Made by a program: the position numbers and the translations under genes. Source: Draconibacterium orientale (GTDB lineage: Bacteria > Bacteroidota > Bacteroidia > Bacteroidales > UBA12170). From it: a stretch of DNA of 57,994 nucleotides. Below, piece by piece: positions 50,474 through 57,994 of this stretch. Each line of letters opens with the position of its first letter. The first letter of the stretch is position 1. A model generated the notes under the pieces. It did no database searches. It had not been told where the DNA came from and saw only the letters and a list, made by a program, of their open reading frames with translations. The DNA lies in NCBI GenBank assembly GCA_020718205.1, contig DYSN01000008.1:1-57994 (forward strand), read 5' to 3'.

Positions 50474-51745
50474 TTATTTAGCAGGTAGAATTTTACAAAC
50501 ACTTTCGCCGAAACCAATTTTTCGGCCATCTTTCTCGCACCAGGCCCGCATGATAATGCTATCGTTATCGCTCACAAACCGACGCTCGGTGCCATCGTTC
50601 ATTTTCAGGGGTTTGGTTCCCTGCCAGCTGAGCTCAAGCAGACTTCCGTAAGAATCGGGCGTTGGACCGCTGATGGTTCCACTGGCGTACATATCACCAG
50701 CCTTGATATTGCAACCATTCACGGTGTGGTGCGCCAACTGTTGGTTCATGTTCCAATAAAGGTATTTATAGTTGCTTTTGGACACTGCGGTTTCAGAGCT
50801 ATCTGCTGGTTTAAGAGAAACCGAAAGATGAATATCGATGTTTTTATCGCCTAAGGTTTCCAGGTAAGGAAAAACCCGGGGATCCTGAATAGGTCCGGCC
50901 ACCCGATAAAATTCCAGAGCATCTAAAGTAACTATCCACGGACTAATCACCGACCCAAAATTCTTCGAAAGGAAAGGCCCAAGTGGCACATATTCCCATT
51001 TTTGAATGTCGCGGGCCGATAAATCGTTGAAAATGACCATTCCGAAGATATAATCGTCTGCTTTTTCCGCGGGGATAGAATCGCCCAGTTTATTGGCTTT
51101 GCCTGTAATAAAAGCCATTTCGAGTTCAAAGTCAACGAGTCGTGATGGCCCAAAAACAGGGGTTGTGGCGTCCTTTGGCAGGGTTTGTCCGTAGGGACGA
51201 TGTATTTCTGCTCCACTAACTACAATGCTGCTGGCGCGTCCGTGGTAACCCACCGGAAGATGTTTCCAATTGGGCAATAAGGCATTGGCAGGATCGCGGA
51301 ACATGATGCCCACGTTGGTGGCATGTTCTATGGAGCTGTAAAAATCGGTGTAATCGCCCACCTGAACAGGCATTTGCATTTCCACATCAGAGATGGGAAT
51401 CAGGTATTTATTCACCCAATCGTCGTGGTCACGAATTTCGGCATTGGCCGACTGAAAAAGCTCAATCAACCGGTTTCTCACGCTGGTCCAGGCTTTTTTG
51501 TCCAATTCCAGAAAGGCATTGAGCGTAGGGTTATGAAATACTGCTCCGTTTCCCAAGGGTAAATCGTCGAACCAACCATCTTCGCCCAGCAATGCCAAAT
51601 CGATCACAAAATCACCAATCCGGCTGGCGCAATGGGTTTGACCCTGATAACTCACCACCCCAAAGGGAATATTATGAATAGGAAAATCGCTGTCGGCGGG
51701 AACAGATACCCAGGATGACAAGCCTTTTGTGTTAAATATGCTCAT
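50474..51745 (-). CDS. fahA: Fumarylacetoacetase
   Basis: It hydrolyses fumarylacetoacetate to fumarate and acetoacetate, the last step of tyrosine degradation. The 423-residue protein matches the full-length eukaryote-like FAH (about 420 aa). An N-terminal SH3-like domain is followed by the catalytic FAH domain with YTDFYSSIEHATNVG (metal-binding Asp), YHGRASSIVVSG, ELEMAFITG (paired Glu ligands), and FNDLSARDIQKWEYVPLGPF. GNMYASGTISGP-like residues (AGDMYASGTISGPTPDSYG) close the site. It is 10 nt downstream of hppD and 2 nt upstream of the flavin-reductase-like gene. Confidence 0.97.
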   Translation of the reverse strand: MSIFNTKGLSSWVSVPADSDFPIHNIPFGVVSYQGQTHCASRIGDFVIDLALLGEDGWFDDLPLGNGAVFHNPTLNAFLELDKKAWTSVRNRLIELFQSANAEIRDHDDWVNKYLIPISDVEMQMPVQVGDYTDFYSSIEHATNVGIMFRDPANALLPNWKHLPVGYHGRASSIVVSGAEIHRPYGQTLPKDATTPVFGPSRLVDFELEMAFITGKANKLGDSIPAEKADDYIFGMVIFNDLSARDIQKWEYVPLGPFLSKNFGSVISPWIVTLDALEFYRVAGPIQDPRVFPYLETLGDKNIDIHLSVSLKPADSSETAVSKSNYKYLYWNMNQQLAHHTVNGCNIKAGDMYASGTISGPTPDSYGSLLELSWQGTKPLKMNDGTERRFVSDNDSIIMRAWCEKDGRKIGFGESVCKILPAK

Positions 51746-51755
51746 TTTGGTTTTT

Positions 51756-52850
51756 TTATAGTGTTCCGCGGCTACGTTGTTCTAATTCAATGGATTCGAA
51801 TAAGGCTTTAAAATTCCCTTTTCCAAAAGAACGTGCCCCTTTACGTTGAATAATTTCGAAAAAGAAGGTGGGCCTGTCCTGAACGGGTTTGGTGAACAAT
51901 TGAAGCAAATAGCCTTGATCGTCGCGGTCGACCAAAATTCTATGCTTTTTCAGTACTTCAATATCTTCTTCTATCTCGCCCACTCTGTCGAGAATGGAAT
52001 TGTAATAGCTATCGGGCACATGTAAAAATTCAACCCCGCGGGCTCTTAAATCGGCAATGGTTTCAATGATATTTTCGGTTGCCATGGCCACGTGCTGCGG
52101 ACCGGAACCGTAATAAAAATCGAGATACTCTTCAATCTGCGATTTCATTAAACCTTTGGCAGGCTCGTTGATGGGGAATTTAACCTTGAAGTTATCGTTG
52201 CTCATTACCTTCGATTTCAAGGCTGTAAATTCGGTGCTGATATCATTATCGTCGAAAGAAATGAGTTGGGTAAAGCCAAAAACATCCTGATAGAAACGGG
52301 CGGTTCTGTCCATTTCGTTCCAGTTTACATTTCCTACGATATGATCCACATAGAGCAGACCGGTATCTTTTGGTTTGTAGGCCGGATTCCAGGTTATAAA
52401 GCCAGGTAAAAAGGGACCGATATAATCTTTTCTTTCCACAAAAATATGAATGGTTTCGCCAAAAGTTTTAATGGCCGAGAGCACCACTTTCCCATATTCA
52501 TCGGACTCTTCGCGAGGTTCGAATTCCGATACGGCACCGCGTTTTATGGTTTCTTCATAAACAGATTTGGCATCGTCAACCGCAAGAGCAATTACTTTTA
52601 CGCCATCGCCATGAAGTTTCTGATGATCAGCAATTTCGCCATCTTTACTTAAAGCAGCGGTTAATACCAAAGTCAATTTCCCCTGACGAAGCACGTAGGA
52701 TGATTTGTCGCGCAAACCGGTTTCAAGACCCGCATAAGCCACAGGCTGAAAACCAAAGGCAGATTGATAAAAATGAGCAGCCTGCTTGGCATTACCCACA
52801 TAAAACTCCACATAATCGGTTCCATTTAATGGAAGGCATGAAATGTTCAT
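51756..52850 (-). CDS. hppD: 4-Hydroxyphenylpyruvate dioxygenase
   Basis: It converts 4-hydroxyphenylpyruvate plus O2 to homogentisate. The 364-residue protein has two VOC (glyoxalase-like) halves. The Fe(II) facial triad is visible: His170 in LLYVDHIVGNV, His253 in SGPQHVAMAT and Glu332 in FFFEIIQRKGA. The C-terminal helix region FGKGNFKALFESIELEQ is typical of HPPD. It is the second gene of the hmgA-hppD-fahA-flavin reductase operon. Because it needs O2, the organism must see oxygen at least some of the time. Confidence 0.97.
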   Translation of the reverse strand: MNISCLPLNGTDYVEFYVGNAKQAAHFYQSAFGFQPVAYAGLETGLRDKSSYVLRQGKLTLVLTAALSKDGEIADHQKLHGDGVKVIALAVDDAKSVYEETIKRGAVSEFEPREESDEYGKVVLSAIKTFGETIHIFVERKDYIGPFLPGFITWNPAYKPKDTGLLYVDHIVGNVNWNEMDRTARFYQDVFGFTQLISFDDNDISTEFTALKSKVMSNDNFKVKFPINEPAKGLMKSQIEEYLDFYYGSGPQHVAMATENIIETIADLRARGVEFLHVPDSYYNSILDRVGEIEEDIEVLKKHRILVDRDDQGYLLQLFTKPVQDRPTFFFEIIQRKGARSFGKGNFKALFESIELEQRSRGTL

Positions 52851-52967
52851 TTCTTTATTTTTTATTTTTTTATTTTCAAAATCAATAGCATCAAAACAAG
52901 GTCATAACTTACTACCTAATATTTTAATCTCTTCTCACTTTTAGTACCTGATGTACTTTTAAATCAA

Positions 52968-54122
52968 TTACATCCAGCTTTTAAAATAATCTGCCACTTC
53001 AATATTCAAGGCTTCCCGAGTCATTTTCAGCGGTTTAAAGGTATCGACCATTACAGCCAATTCCTGAGTTTCTTTTTTTCCAATACTTCGGTCCACAGCA
53101 CCGGGATGCGGGCCATGAGCAACACCCATAGGATGCAAGGTGATTTGTCCTTTTTGAATATTGTTGCGGCTCATAAAATCGCCATCGACATAATAGAGCA
53201 CCTCGTCCGAATCAAGATTTGCATGATTATAGGGCGCAGGAATCGCTTGGGGATGGTAATCGTAGAGTCGGGGGACAAATGCACAGGTAACAAAATTGTT
53301 GGTTTCCCAGGTTTGATGGACTGGCGGCGGCTGATGTATTCGTCCGGTGATGGGTTCGAAATCGTGAATGGACAGAGCATAAGGATAATAGCATCCGTCC
53401 CACCCTACCACATCGAATGGATGTGACTGATAATGATAGGTATAGAGCTTGTCGTCGCGTTTAATGAGCAGTTTATAATCGCCCAATTCTTCATAGGTTT
53501 CCAATTGATTGGGTACGCGGATATCGCGCTCGCAGAAAGGAGAGTTTTCGAGCAACTGACCGCTGTTGCTAACATATTTTTTTGGAAAACGGAATGGCGT
53601 GAACGACTCCACAATAAACAGCCTGTTATCGGTATCATCAAAGCTCATTTGATAGGTAATCCCTTTAGGTATCATCAGATGATCGCCGGGAGTAAATGCA
53701 ATTTGACCCAACATGGTTCTCAGGATACCACTCCCCTTGTGAACGAAAATCATCTCGTGCGCCTGACTGTTTTTATAGAAAATGTCCGATGATTTTTCAA
53801 CCGGAGCAGCCAGGGCAATATAAACATCGTTGTTTCCCAAAACAATTTTTCGGGAGCTTAAAAAATCGCCGGCGGGTTTTATGTCGAATCCATCAAAGCT
53901 TCTTTTCACCATCAGGTCGTTTTCTATAAACTGAGGAGCCACCGAAAAAATCTCCCCAATATGGGTGACCAATGTGGGTGGATGATGATGATAGGTTAAA
54001 GTATATTCCGCCGAAAAGCCTTCACTGCTAATGAGTTGCTCGGCAAATATGCCGCCATTGGGTTTGTTGAAAACGATATGACGCTTGTTAGGTATCTGCC
54101 CAAGTTTATGGTATAGAGCCAT
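52968..54122 (-). CDS. hmgA: Homogentisate 1,2-dioxygenase
   Basis: It opens the homogentisate ring with O2 to maleylacetoacetate. The 384-residue cupin-type protein is shorter than the ~430-aa human enzyme, as usual in Bacteroidota. The metal site lies in the C-terminal half: His300 and Asp306/Glu307 in PYNHANLDSDEVLYYVDGDF and His336 in HPMGVAHGPHPG. HHHPPTLVTHIGE and YQSHPFDVVGWDG are also family-typical. It is first in the operon, with its own promoter at 54158-54166 and a 117-nt spacer before hppD. Maleylacetoacetate isomerase is not in the cluster. Confidence 0.94.
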   Translation of the reverse strand: MALYHKLGQIPNKRHIVFNKPNGGIFAEQLISSEGFSAEYTLTYHHHPPTLVTHIGEIFSVAPQFIENDLMVKRSFDGFDIKPAGDFLSSRKIVLGNNDVYIALAAPVEKSSDIFYKNSQAHEMIFVHKGSGILRTMLGQIAFTPGDHLMIPKGITYQMSFDDTDNRLFIVESFTPFRFPKKYVSNSGQLLENSPFCERDIRVPNQLETYEELGDYKLLIKRDDKLYTYHYQSHPFDVVGWDGCYYPYALSIHDFEPITGRIHQPPPVHQTWETNNFVTCAFVPRLYDYHPQAIPAPYNHANLDSDEVLYYVDGDFMSRNNIQKGQITLHPMGVAHGPHPGAVDRSIGKKETQELAVMVDTFKPLKMTREALNIEVADYFKSWM

Positions 54123-54157
54123 GAATTTGAATGTTATTTAGATTCTTTATAGATAAG

Positions 54158-54166
54158 GCAAAGATA
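54158..54166 (-). promoter_or_regulatory. -7 element of the homogentisate operon
   Basis: Minus-strand TATCTTTGC, full match, about 36 nt upstream of hmgA. No obvious operator palindrome was seen, so regulation is unknown. Confidence 0.6.
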
Positions 54167-54220
54167 TAAATTTCAATCGTTTCCGAAAAATTAAAAATCT
54201 GTGAAGAAAACTAATTTCGT

Positions 54221-54229
54221 TATTTTTGC
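54221..54229 (+). promoter_or_regulatory. -7 element of the toxin-antitoxin operon
   Basis: TATTTTTGC, full match, 14 nt before ATG 54244. It overlaps an in-frame TTG (54226), which is therefore excluded as start. Confidence 0.6.
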
Positions 54230-54243
54230 TAAAAAAAAATGGT

Positions 54244-54450
54244 ATGACCACTATAACAATTGAAAACGGAGAACAGTTATCAAAAAATGTCTTCGAATCA
54301 TTCGAAGATTTAATTGATGAATATTTTAGTTTAAAAGGTCAGGTTCTGATTCAGGAACTTGATATAAATGATTTACCATATTCAACACAGGAAGCTATCC
54401 GAAAATCAAAGGAGCTTGGAAACAATTATTTAGTTGACTTTCAAGGATGA
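54244..54450 (+). CDS. Putative antitoxin of a type II toxin-antitoxin pair (68 aa)
   Basis: From ATG 54244 the protein has 68 residues: an N-terminal strand region (MTTITIENGEQLSKNVFES), a helical acidic middle (FEDLIDEYFSLKGQVLIQEL) and a C-terminal tail (STQEAIRKSKELGNNYL) of the kind that wraps a RelE/ParE-type toxin. No DNA-binding fold is certain. Its TGA overlaps the ATG of the next gene (ATGA at 54447-54450), a coupling typical of antitoxin-toxin operons. Call based on arrangement and size, not on a recognised family. Confidence 0.6.
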   Translation: MTTITIENGEQLSKNVFESFEDLIDEYFSLKGQVLIQELDINDLPYSTQEAIRKSKELGNNYLVDFQG

Positions 54451-54683
54451 AAATCAGAGAACGGCCTGATGTTATTGATTACTTGAAAACGAGGCAAATC
54501 GTAGCACCATACTTAAAAGCTAAAAGTTTTTTAACGGATGGCAATTATAAAATTGTTGATTTTAAATTAAGGAAGCCAAAATCTGAAGGCGTATATTATT
54601 TTCGAATTACTAAAAAATATCGTGCCATAGGTCATTTCATCGACGACATCTTTGTTGTAGTAAGTATATCAGATCATCAATAA
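54447..54683 (+). CDS. Putative RelE/ParE-superfamily toxin (78 aa)
   Basis: The 78-residue basic protein has the RelE/ParE outline: a helical start (ERPDVIDYLKTRQIVAPYLK), then antiparallel strands KIVDFKLRKPKSEG, VYYFRITKKYRAIGHFIDD and IFVVVSISDHQ. The core 'YYFRITKKYRAIG' with a terminal 'SDHQ' matches small mRNA-interfering or gyrase-poisoning toxins in strand order and in basic and C-terminal His residues. The target (ribosome or gyrase) cannot be decided. Start codon overlaps the upstream stop. It is in the low-GC local spacer beside the M16 peptidase gene. Confidence 0.65.
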   Translation: MKIRERPDVIDYLKTRQIVAPYLKAKSFLTDGNYKIVDFKLRKPKSEGVYYFRITKKYRAIGHFIDDIFVVVSISDHQ

Positions 54684-54936
54684 TTTTAGCACCAAAAGAA
54701 GTGATCAAGTTTTCATATTGACCAGCAATTTCATTATTCAAATCGTTAAAAATACATACTTTAAATCTTTTATTTTTTTTATTTATCTATAAATCAAAGA
54801 TTATTAATTCCATTCCCGCTTTCTAACTATACTTTTTGGATCAAAAAGTTCAGAGAAACACATATTATTTCCCATTTTTCATCGAAATCGCAAATCATTA
54901 TTTACTTTTGAGCCATAAGAAATTAAGACAAAAAAC
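54684..54936. other. Spacer between the toxin gene and the M16 peptidase gene
   Basis: Mostly A/T tracts and the M16 promoter. On the minus strand, codons over about 54640-54790 read RFKVCIFNDLNNEIAGQYEN and on as protein-like sequence, but with no start codon after an upstream stop. It may be a gene remnant or chance. Nothing else is seen. Confidence 0.4.
54903..54910 (+). promoter_or_regulatory. -7 element of the M16 peptidase gene
   Basis: TACTTTTG, 26 nt before the ATG. Confidence 0.5.
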
Positions 54937-57756
54937 ATGAAAAAATTCGTTTTCACTTTTTGGGTGCTGTTTCTATTTATAGCATCTTCCATACAATTAT
55001 TTGCGCAGGATTTATCTGTACAATTACACCAAAAAATTCCCTTCGATGGTAAGGTGGTTAAAGGCAAGCTCGATAATGGCCTCACCTACTACATCCGCCA
55101 AAATGCCAAACCCGAAAACAAAATAGAACTCCGTTTGGTTATCAATGCGGGGAGTATTTTAGAAAACGAAAATCAGCAAGGACTGGCGCATTTTGTGGAG
55201 CATATGTGCTTCAATGGAACTGAGCATTTCGAGAAAAACGAGTTGGTGAGCTATCTTCAAAGCCTTGGTATTGAATTTGGTGGCGACCTGAATGCCTATA
55301 CCAGCTTCGACGAAACTGTTTATATGTTGCCCGTTCCCACCGAAAATCCCGAAACTGTGGACAAAGGCCTGTTGGTATTGAGCGATTGGGCTTCCGGCGT
55401 TTTATTTACCGGTGAAGAAATTGACAAGGAACGCGGAGTAATTCTCGAAGAACTTCGCATTGGTCAGGGTGCTCAGCAACGTATGCGCGACGAGTATTTC
55501 CCTGTGATGTTCAAGAACTCCATGTATGCCGAAAGATTGCCCATTGGTAAAAAAGACATTCTCGAAACTTTTGAGCACGAAACCATCCGCAGCTTTTACA
55601 GAGAGTGGTATCGCCCCGATTTAATGGCTGTTATCGCCATTGGCGATTTGAACCCCGAAGAAATGAAACAAAAAATTGAAGAGAAATTCGGGGGAATTAA
55701 AATGCCAAAAGAGTACAGAGAGCGCAAAGAGTTTGATGTGCCCGACCATAAAGAAACCTATGTTTCGGTGGTAAGCGACAAAGAAGCTCCCTACACCATC
55801 ATTCAGCTCATGTATAAAGACGATACCCAAAACACAGAAACCTGGGCTGATTATCGCCGCGATTTGACCCAAAATATGTACAATGGAATGCTGAGAGCCC
55901 GCTTAGATGAGCTTACCAAATCTGCCCAACCTCCTTTTATGTTTGCAAGCACCAGCTATGGTGGCATGGTTCGTTCGAAAAATGCCTATTCCTCGTTTGC
56001 AGTGGTTGGTCCAGATGGTATTGAACAAGGACTTAAAACACTTTTAACTGAAAACGAACGGGTTAAACAACATGGATTTACCCAAACTGAGTTCGAAAGA
56101 TATAAAATTGAATATCTCACCGGTCTTGAAGAACAATTCAAGGAAAAGGATAAAACCGAATCGGAACGTTATGTAAATGAATATGTGGATAATTTTCTCG
56201 AAGATGTTCCATCGCCCGGCATTGAACCGGAATATGATTATACCGGACAAATTTTACCCACCCTCACTTTGGACGAAGTGAATGGATTGGCCAAGGACTG
56301 GATAAAAGATTATAACCGCGTAGTGGTAATTATGGCTCCCGAGAAAGAGGGTATTGTGTTGCCTGCCGAAGCCGATGTAATAAATTGGCTGGCCGAAGCC
56401 GCACAAGCACCTGTAGAAGCCTATGTTGATGCTACCAGCAACCGCCCGCTCATGGAGAATATTCCAGCCCCCGCTCCCATTGTTAAATCGGAAGAGATTA
56501 AGGATTTGGGTATCAGAACCATCGAATTTGCCAACGGAATGAAAGTTGTCATTAAGCCCACCGATTTTAAAAATGATGAAATCTTAGTTTCAGCTTTTAG
56601 CCTGGGTGGTTCCTCTCTTTCTAACGACAACGATTTTAAATCGGCCGAAATGTGTACCGATTTGGTTTCTGAAAGTGGTGTAAATCAATTTACCAAAGTA
56701 GAATTGGAAAAACTTTTAGCGGGGAAAAATTTGAGAATAGAGCCTTATATTTCAGCCATTCAGGAAGGATTTAGTGGTAACACCACTCCCAAAGACTTTG
56801 AAACGCTTCTTCAGCTCATCAATTTGTACTTCACAGCGCCCAATTTCGACGCCATTGCTTTTCAATCTACCATCAATAAACAAAAGATGATTCTGCCCAA
56901 TTTGCTGCAAGACCCCACCACCTATTTCCGCGATCAGATGAACCGGATTATGAGCAGCCATCATATCAGAGGCAGCTATATTCCTTCGGTGGCCGATTTG
57001 GAAGCATTGAATTTTGAAACCGCTAAAAAATCCTATTTGGAAAGATTTGCCAATCCGGGCGATTTCACCTTTTTCTTTGTTGGAAATATCAATAACACCA
57101 CAGATATTGAGCTTATTCAGAAATATTTAGGTAGTTTGCCAGGGCAAAAATCCCCCGAAAATTTTGTGGATTTAGGCATCCGCGCACCCAAAGGACCCAT
57201 GGAACAAATAGTAAATAAGGGTCAGGATCAAAAGAGTATGGTGAGCTTGTTTTTTACCTCTGAATGTGCTTTCAATACAGAAGATAAATACCTGCTCGAG
57301 TCGTTGGGCGAAGTGCTGTCCATCAAGCTTATCGAAAACCTGAGAGAAGAAAAATCAGGCGTTTATGGAGTTGGTGCACGCGGCAGCATGAGCAAATATC
57401 CTTATGGAAAATATCAGTTTTCCATTGGTTTCCCCTGTGGTCCCGACAATGTGAATAATCTCATTGCGGCAGCATTATCTGAAGTTGAAAAACTAAAAAA
57501 TGATGGCCCAACCCAACAGGATATTGACAAGGTAAAAGAGACTCAGCGCCTTGATTTAAAGGAAAATATGAAGAAAAACAACTATTGGTTAAGAGCCATA
57601 GAAGGCAATACTTTCAATCAGTTACCGCTGGAAGATATCACCAAAAAACAAGAAGCCATTGACAAGCTCAATATCGAGAGTCTGAAAAAGACAGCTCAAA
57701 AATATTTGGTCGACAGTGCTAAAATTCAGGTGGTTTTGATGCCTGAGAAGAAATAG
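54937..57756 (+). CDS. M16 family zinc metallopeptidase (PqqL/insulinase-like), exported
   Basis: The 939-residue protein has a signal peptide (VLFLFIASSIQLFAQ) and two fused M16 halves of about 450 residues each, the usual single-chain layout. The active inverted zinc motif is in the first half: AHFVEHMCFNGTEHF, with His85, Glu88 and His89, and the third ligand Glu in GVILEELRIG. The second half lacks HxxEH, as expected for the structural half. It probably works in the periplasm on small peptides or transit-type sequences. It is monocistronic with a terminator at 57776-57812. Confidence 0.94.
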   Translation: MKKFVFTFWVLFLFIASSIQLFAQDLSVQLHQKIPFDGKVVKGKLDNGLTYYIRQNAKPENKIELRLVINAGSILENENQQGLAHFVEHMCFNGTEHFEKNELVSYLQSLGIEFGGDLNAYTSFDETVYMLPVPTENPETVDKGLLVLSDWASGVLFTGEEIDKERGVILEELRIGQGAQQRMRDEYFPVMFKNSMYAERLPIGKKDILETFEHETIRSFYREWYRPDLMAVIAIGDLNPEEMKQKIEEKFGGIKMPKEYRERKEFDVPDHKETYVSVVSDKEAPYTIIQLMYKDDTQNTETWADYRRDLTQNMYNGMLRARLDELTKSAQPPFMFASTSYGGMVRSKNAYSSFAVVGPDGIEQGLKTLLTENERVKQHGFTQTEFERYKIEYLTGLEEQFKEKDKTESERYVNEYVDNFLEDVPSPGIEPEYDYTGQILPTLTLDEVNGLAKDWIKDYNRVVVIMAPEKEGIVLPAEADVINWLAEAAQAPVEAYVDATSNRPLMENIPAPAPIVKSEEIKDLGIRTIEFANGMKVVIKPTDFKNDEILVSAFSLGGSSLSNDNDFKSAEMCTDLVSESGVNQFTKVELEKLLAGKNLRIEPYISAIQEGFSGNTTPKDFETLLQLINLYFTAPNFDAIAFQSTINKQKMILPNLLQDPTTYFRDQMNRIMSSHHIRGSYIPSVADLEALNFETAKKSYLERFANPGDFTFFFVGNINNTTDIELIQKYLGSLPGQKSPENFVDLGIRAPKGPMEQIVNKGQDQKSMVSLFFTSECAFNTEDKYLLESLGEVLSIKLIENLREEKSGVYGVGARGSMSKYPYGKYQFSIGFPCGPDNVNNLIAAALSEVEKLKNDGPTQQDIDKVKETQRLDLKENMKKNNYWLRAIEGNTFNQLPLEDITKKQEAIDKLNIESLKKTAQKYLVDSAKIQVVLMPEKK

Positions 57757-57775
57757 TAAAACAAGACTTTGAATC

Positions 57776-57812
57776 AAAAACCCCCAGCCGAATTATTTGG
57801 TTGGGGGTTTTT
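57776..57812 (+). terminator. Intrinsic terminator of the M16 gene
   Basis: Stem AAAAACCCCCAGCC/GGTTGGGGGTTTTT (one wobble) with an A/T loop and T-run, 20 nt after the stop. Very stable. Confidence 0.9.
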
Positions 57813-57994
57813 ATTTGGCTTGAAATTGGAGGAAACCCCAAGAAAAAAGCTACTCAAGAACAATGAGTTGCAGATTGTTTAAGGGGGTTTTGAGACTTAA
57901 TACTTGCCGAAACCAGCAGCGGATTGCAAAATGCCCTTGATAAAGCCGGTTAAGATTTCTTTTTTTGGTATTTATGATAGCCCCCTTTTTTCAA
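57813..57994. other. End of window without a supported gene
   Basis: On the minus strand a short tail reads EILTGFIKGILQSAAGFGKY before a stop near 57899, with no start codon in the window frame (a stop occurs upstream). It could be the end of a small or frameshifted gene; not enough is visible to call it. Confidence 0.3.

Noticed and set aside
49767..50651. 294-codon frame opposite the flavin-reductase-like gene
   Set aside because: Antisense shadow spanning the junction with fahA. Both minus-strand genes have clear family motifs.

Overview
The window looks like chromosomal core sequence from a member of the Bacteroidota. The best match is a free-living Bacteroidales/Marinilabiliales-type organism; the phylum is well supported, the order is inference. 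The evidence: most genes are preceded by the Bacteroidota -7 element TAnnTTTG rather than a sigma70 -10 box, and Shine-Dalgarno sequences are rare. The gene families are also typical of the phylum: a GldI-type FKBP lipoprotein cluster, an LruC-domain lipoprotein, the alternative GlmU-like protein, LuxC-type acyl-CoA reductase, a ComEC without a visible metallo-beta-lactamase motif, and C-minus L31. There is no prophage, IS element, CRISPR array or classical defence island. GC content is even and low throughout.

Layout. 1-5 kb: rubrerythrin (partial), a MATE exporter, two small unknowns, uracil-DNA glycosylase, initiator tRNA and NADP-type glutamate dehydrogenase. 5-13 kb: a large LruC lipoprotein, a fused ADP-forming acyl-CoA synthetase, 4.5S SRP RNA on the minus strand, an RseC-like/LuxC-like pair, L31 and a GlmU-like enzyme. 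13-27 kb: Lon, ComEC, a C26 amidohydrolase, a thioesterase, a glycosyltransferase, ClpC, GyrA and a TPR protein. 27-35 kb (mostly minus): TrmH and an S9 peptidase, then the tight operon nrnA - gldI-like - FKBP - FKBP, then ndk. 35-41 kb: an XRE regulator with three palindromic operators in a 450-nt gene-free region, carbamate kinase, a DASS transporter, TetR, ApbE and a small beta-barrel-like protein. 41-47 kb: trpB behind a Trp-codon attenuator, unknown and decayed genes, tryptophanase, a palindrome cluster and phosphofructokinase. 47-58 kb: a two-component system with tandem 11-bp repeats upstream, the homogentisate (tyrosine) degradation operon, a toxin-antitoxin pair and an M16 peptidase.

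Physiology. Glutamate dehydrogenase, tryptophanase, the ADP-forming acyl-CoA synthetase, carbamate kinase and several peptidases point to amino-acid and protein catabolism with substrate-level ATP formation. Rubrerythrin is usual in anaerobes, but the tyrosine pathway needs two O2-dependent dioxygenases, so a facultative or microaerobic lifestyle is likely (inference).

The most interesting non-genic signals are regulatory: (1) a 21-codon leader peptide with three consecutive Trp codons followed by an intrinsic terminator in front of a lone trpB; (2) three TTACAT(A/T)TGTAA palindromes around the XRE regulator promoter; (3) three tandem 11-bp repeats upstream of the histidine kinase promoter; (4) a cluster of three small palindromes between tryptophanase and pfkA. 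I did not find a clearly new multi-gene system.
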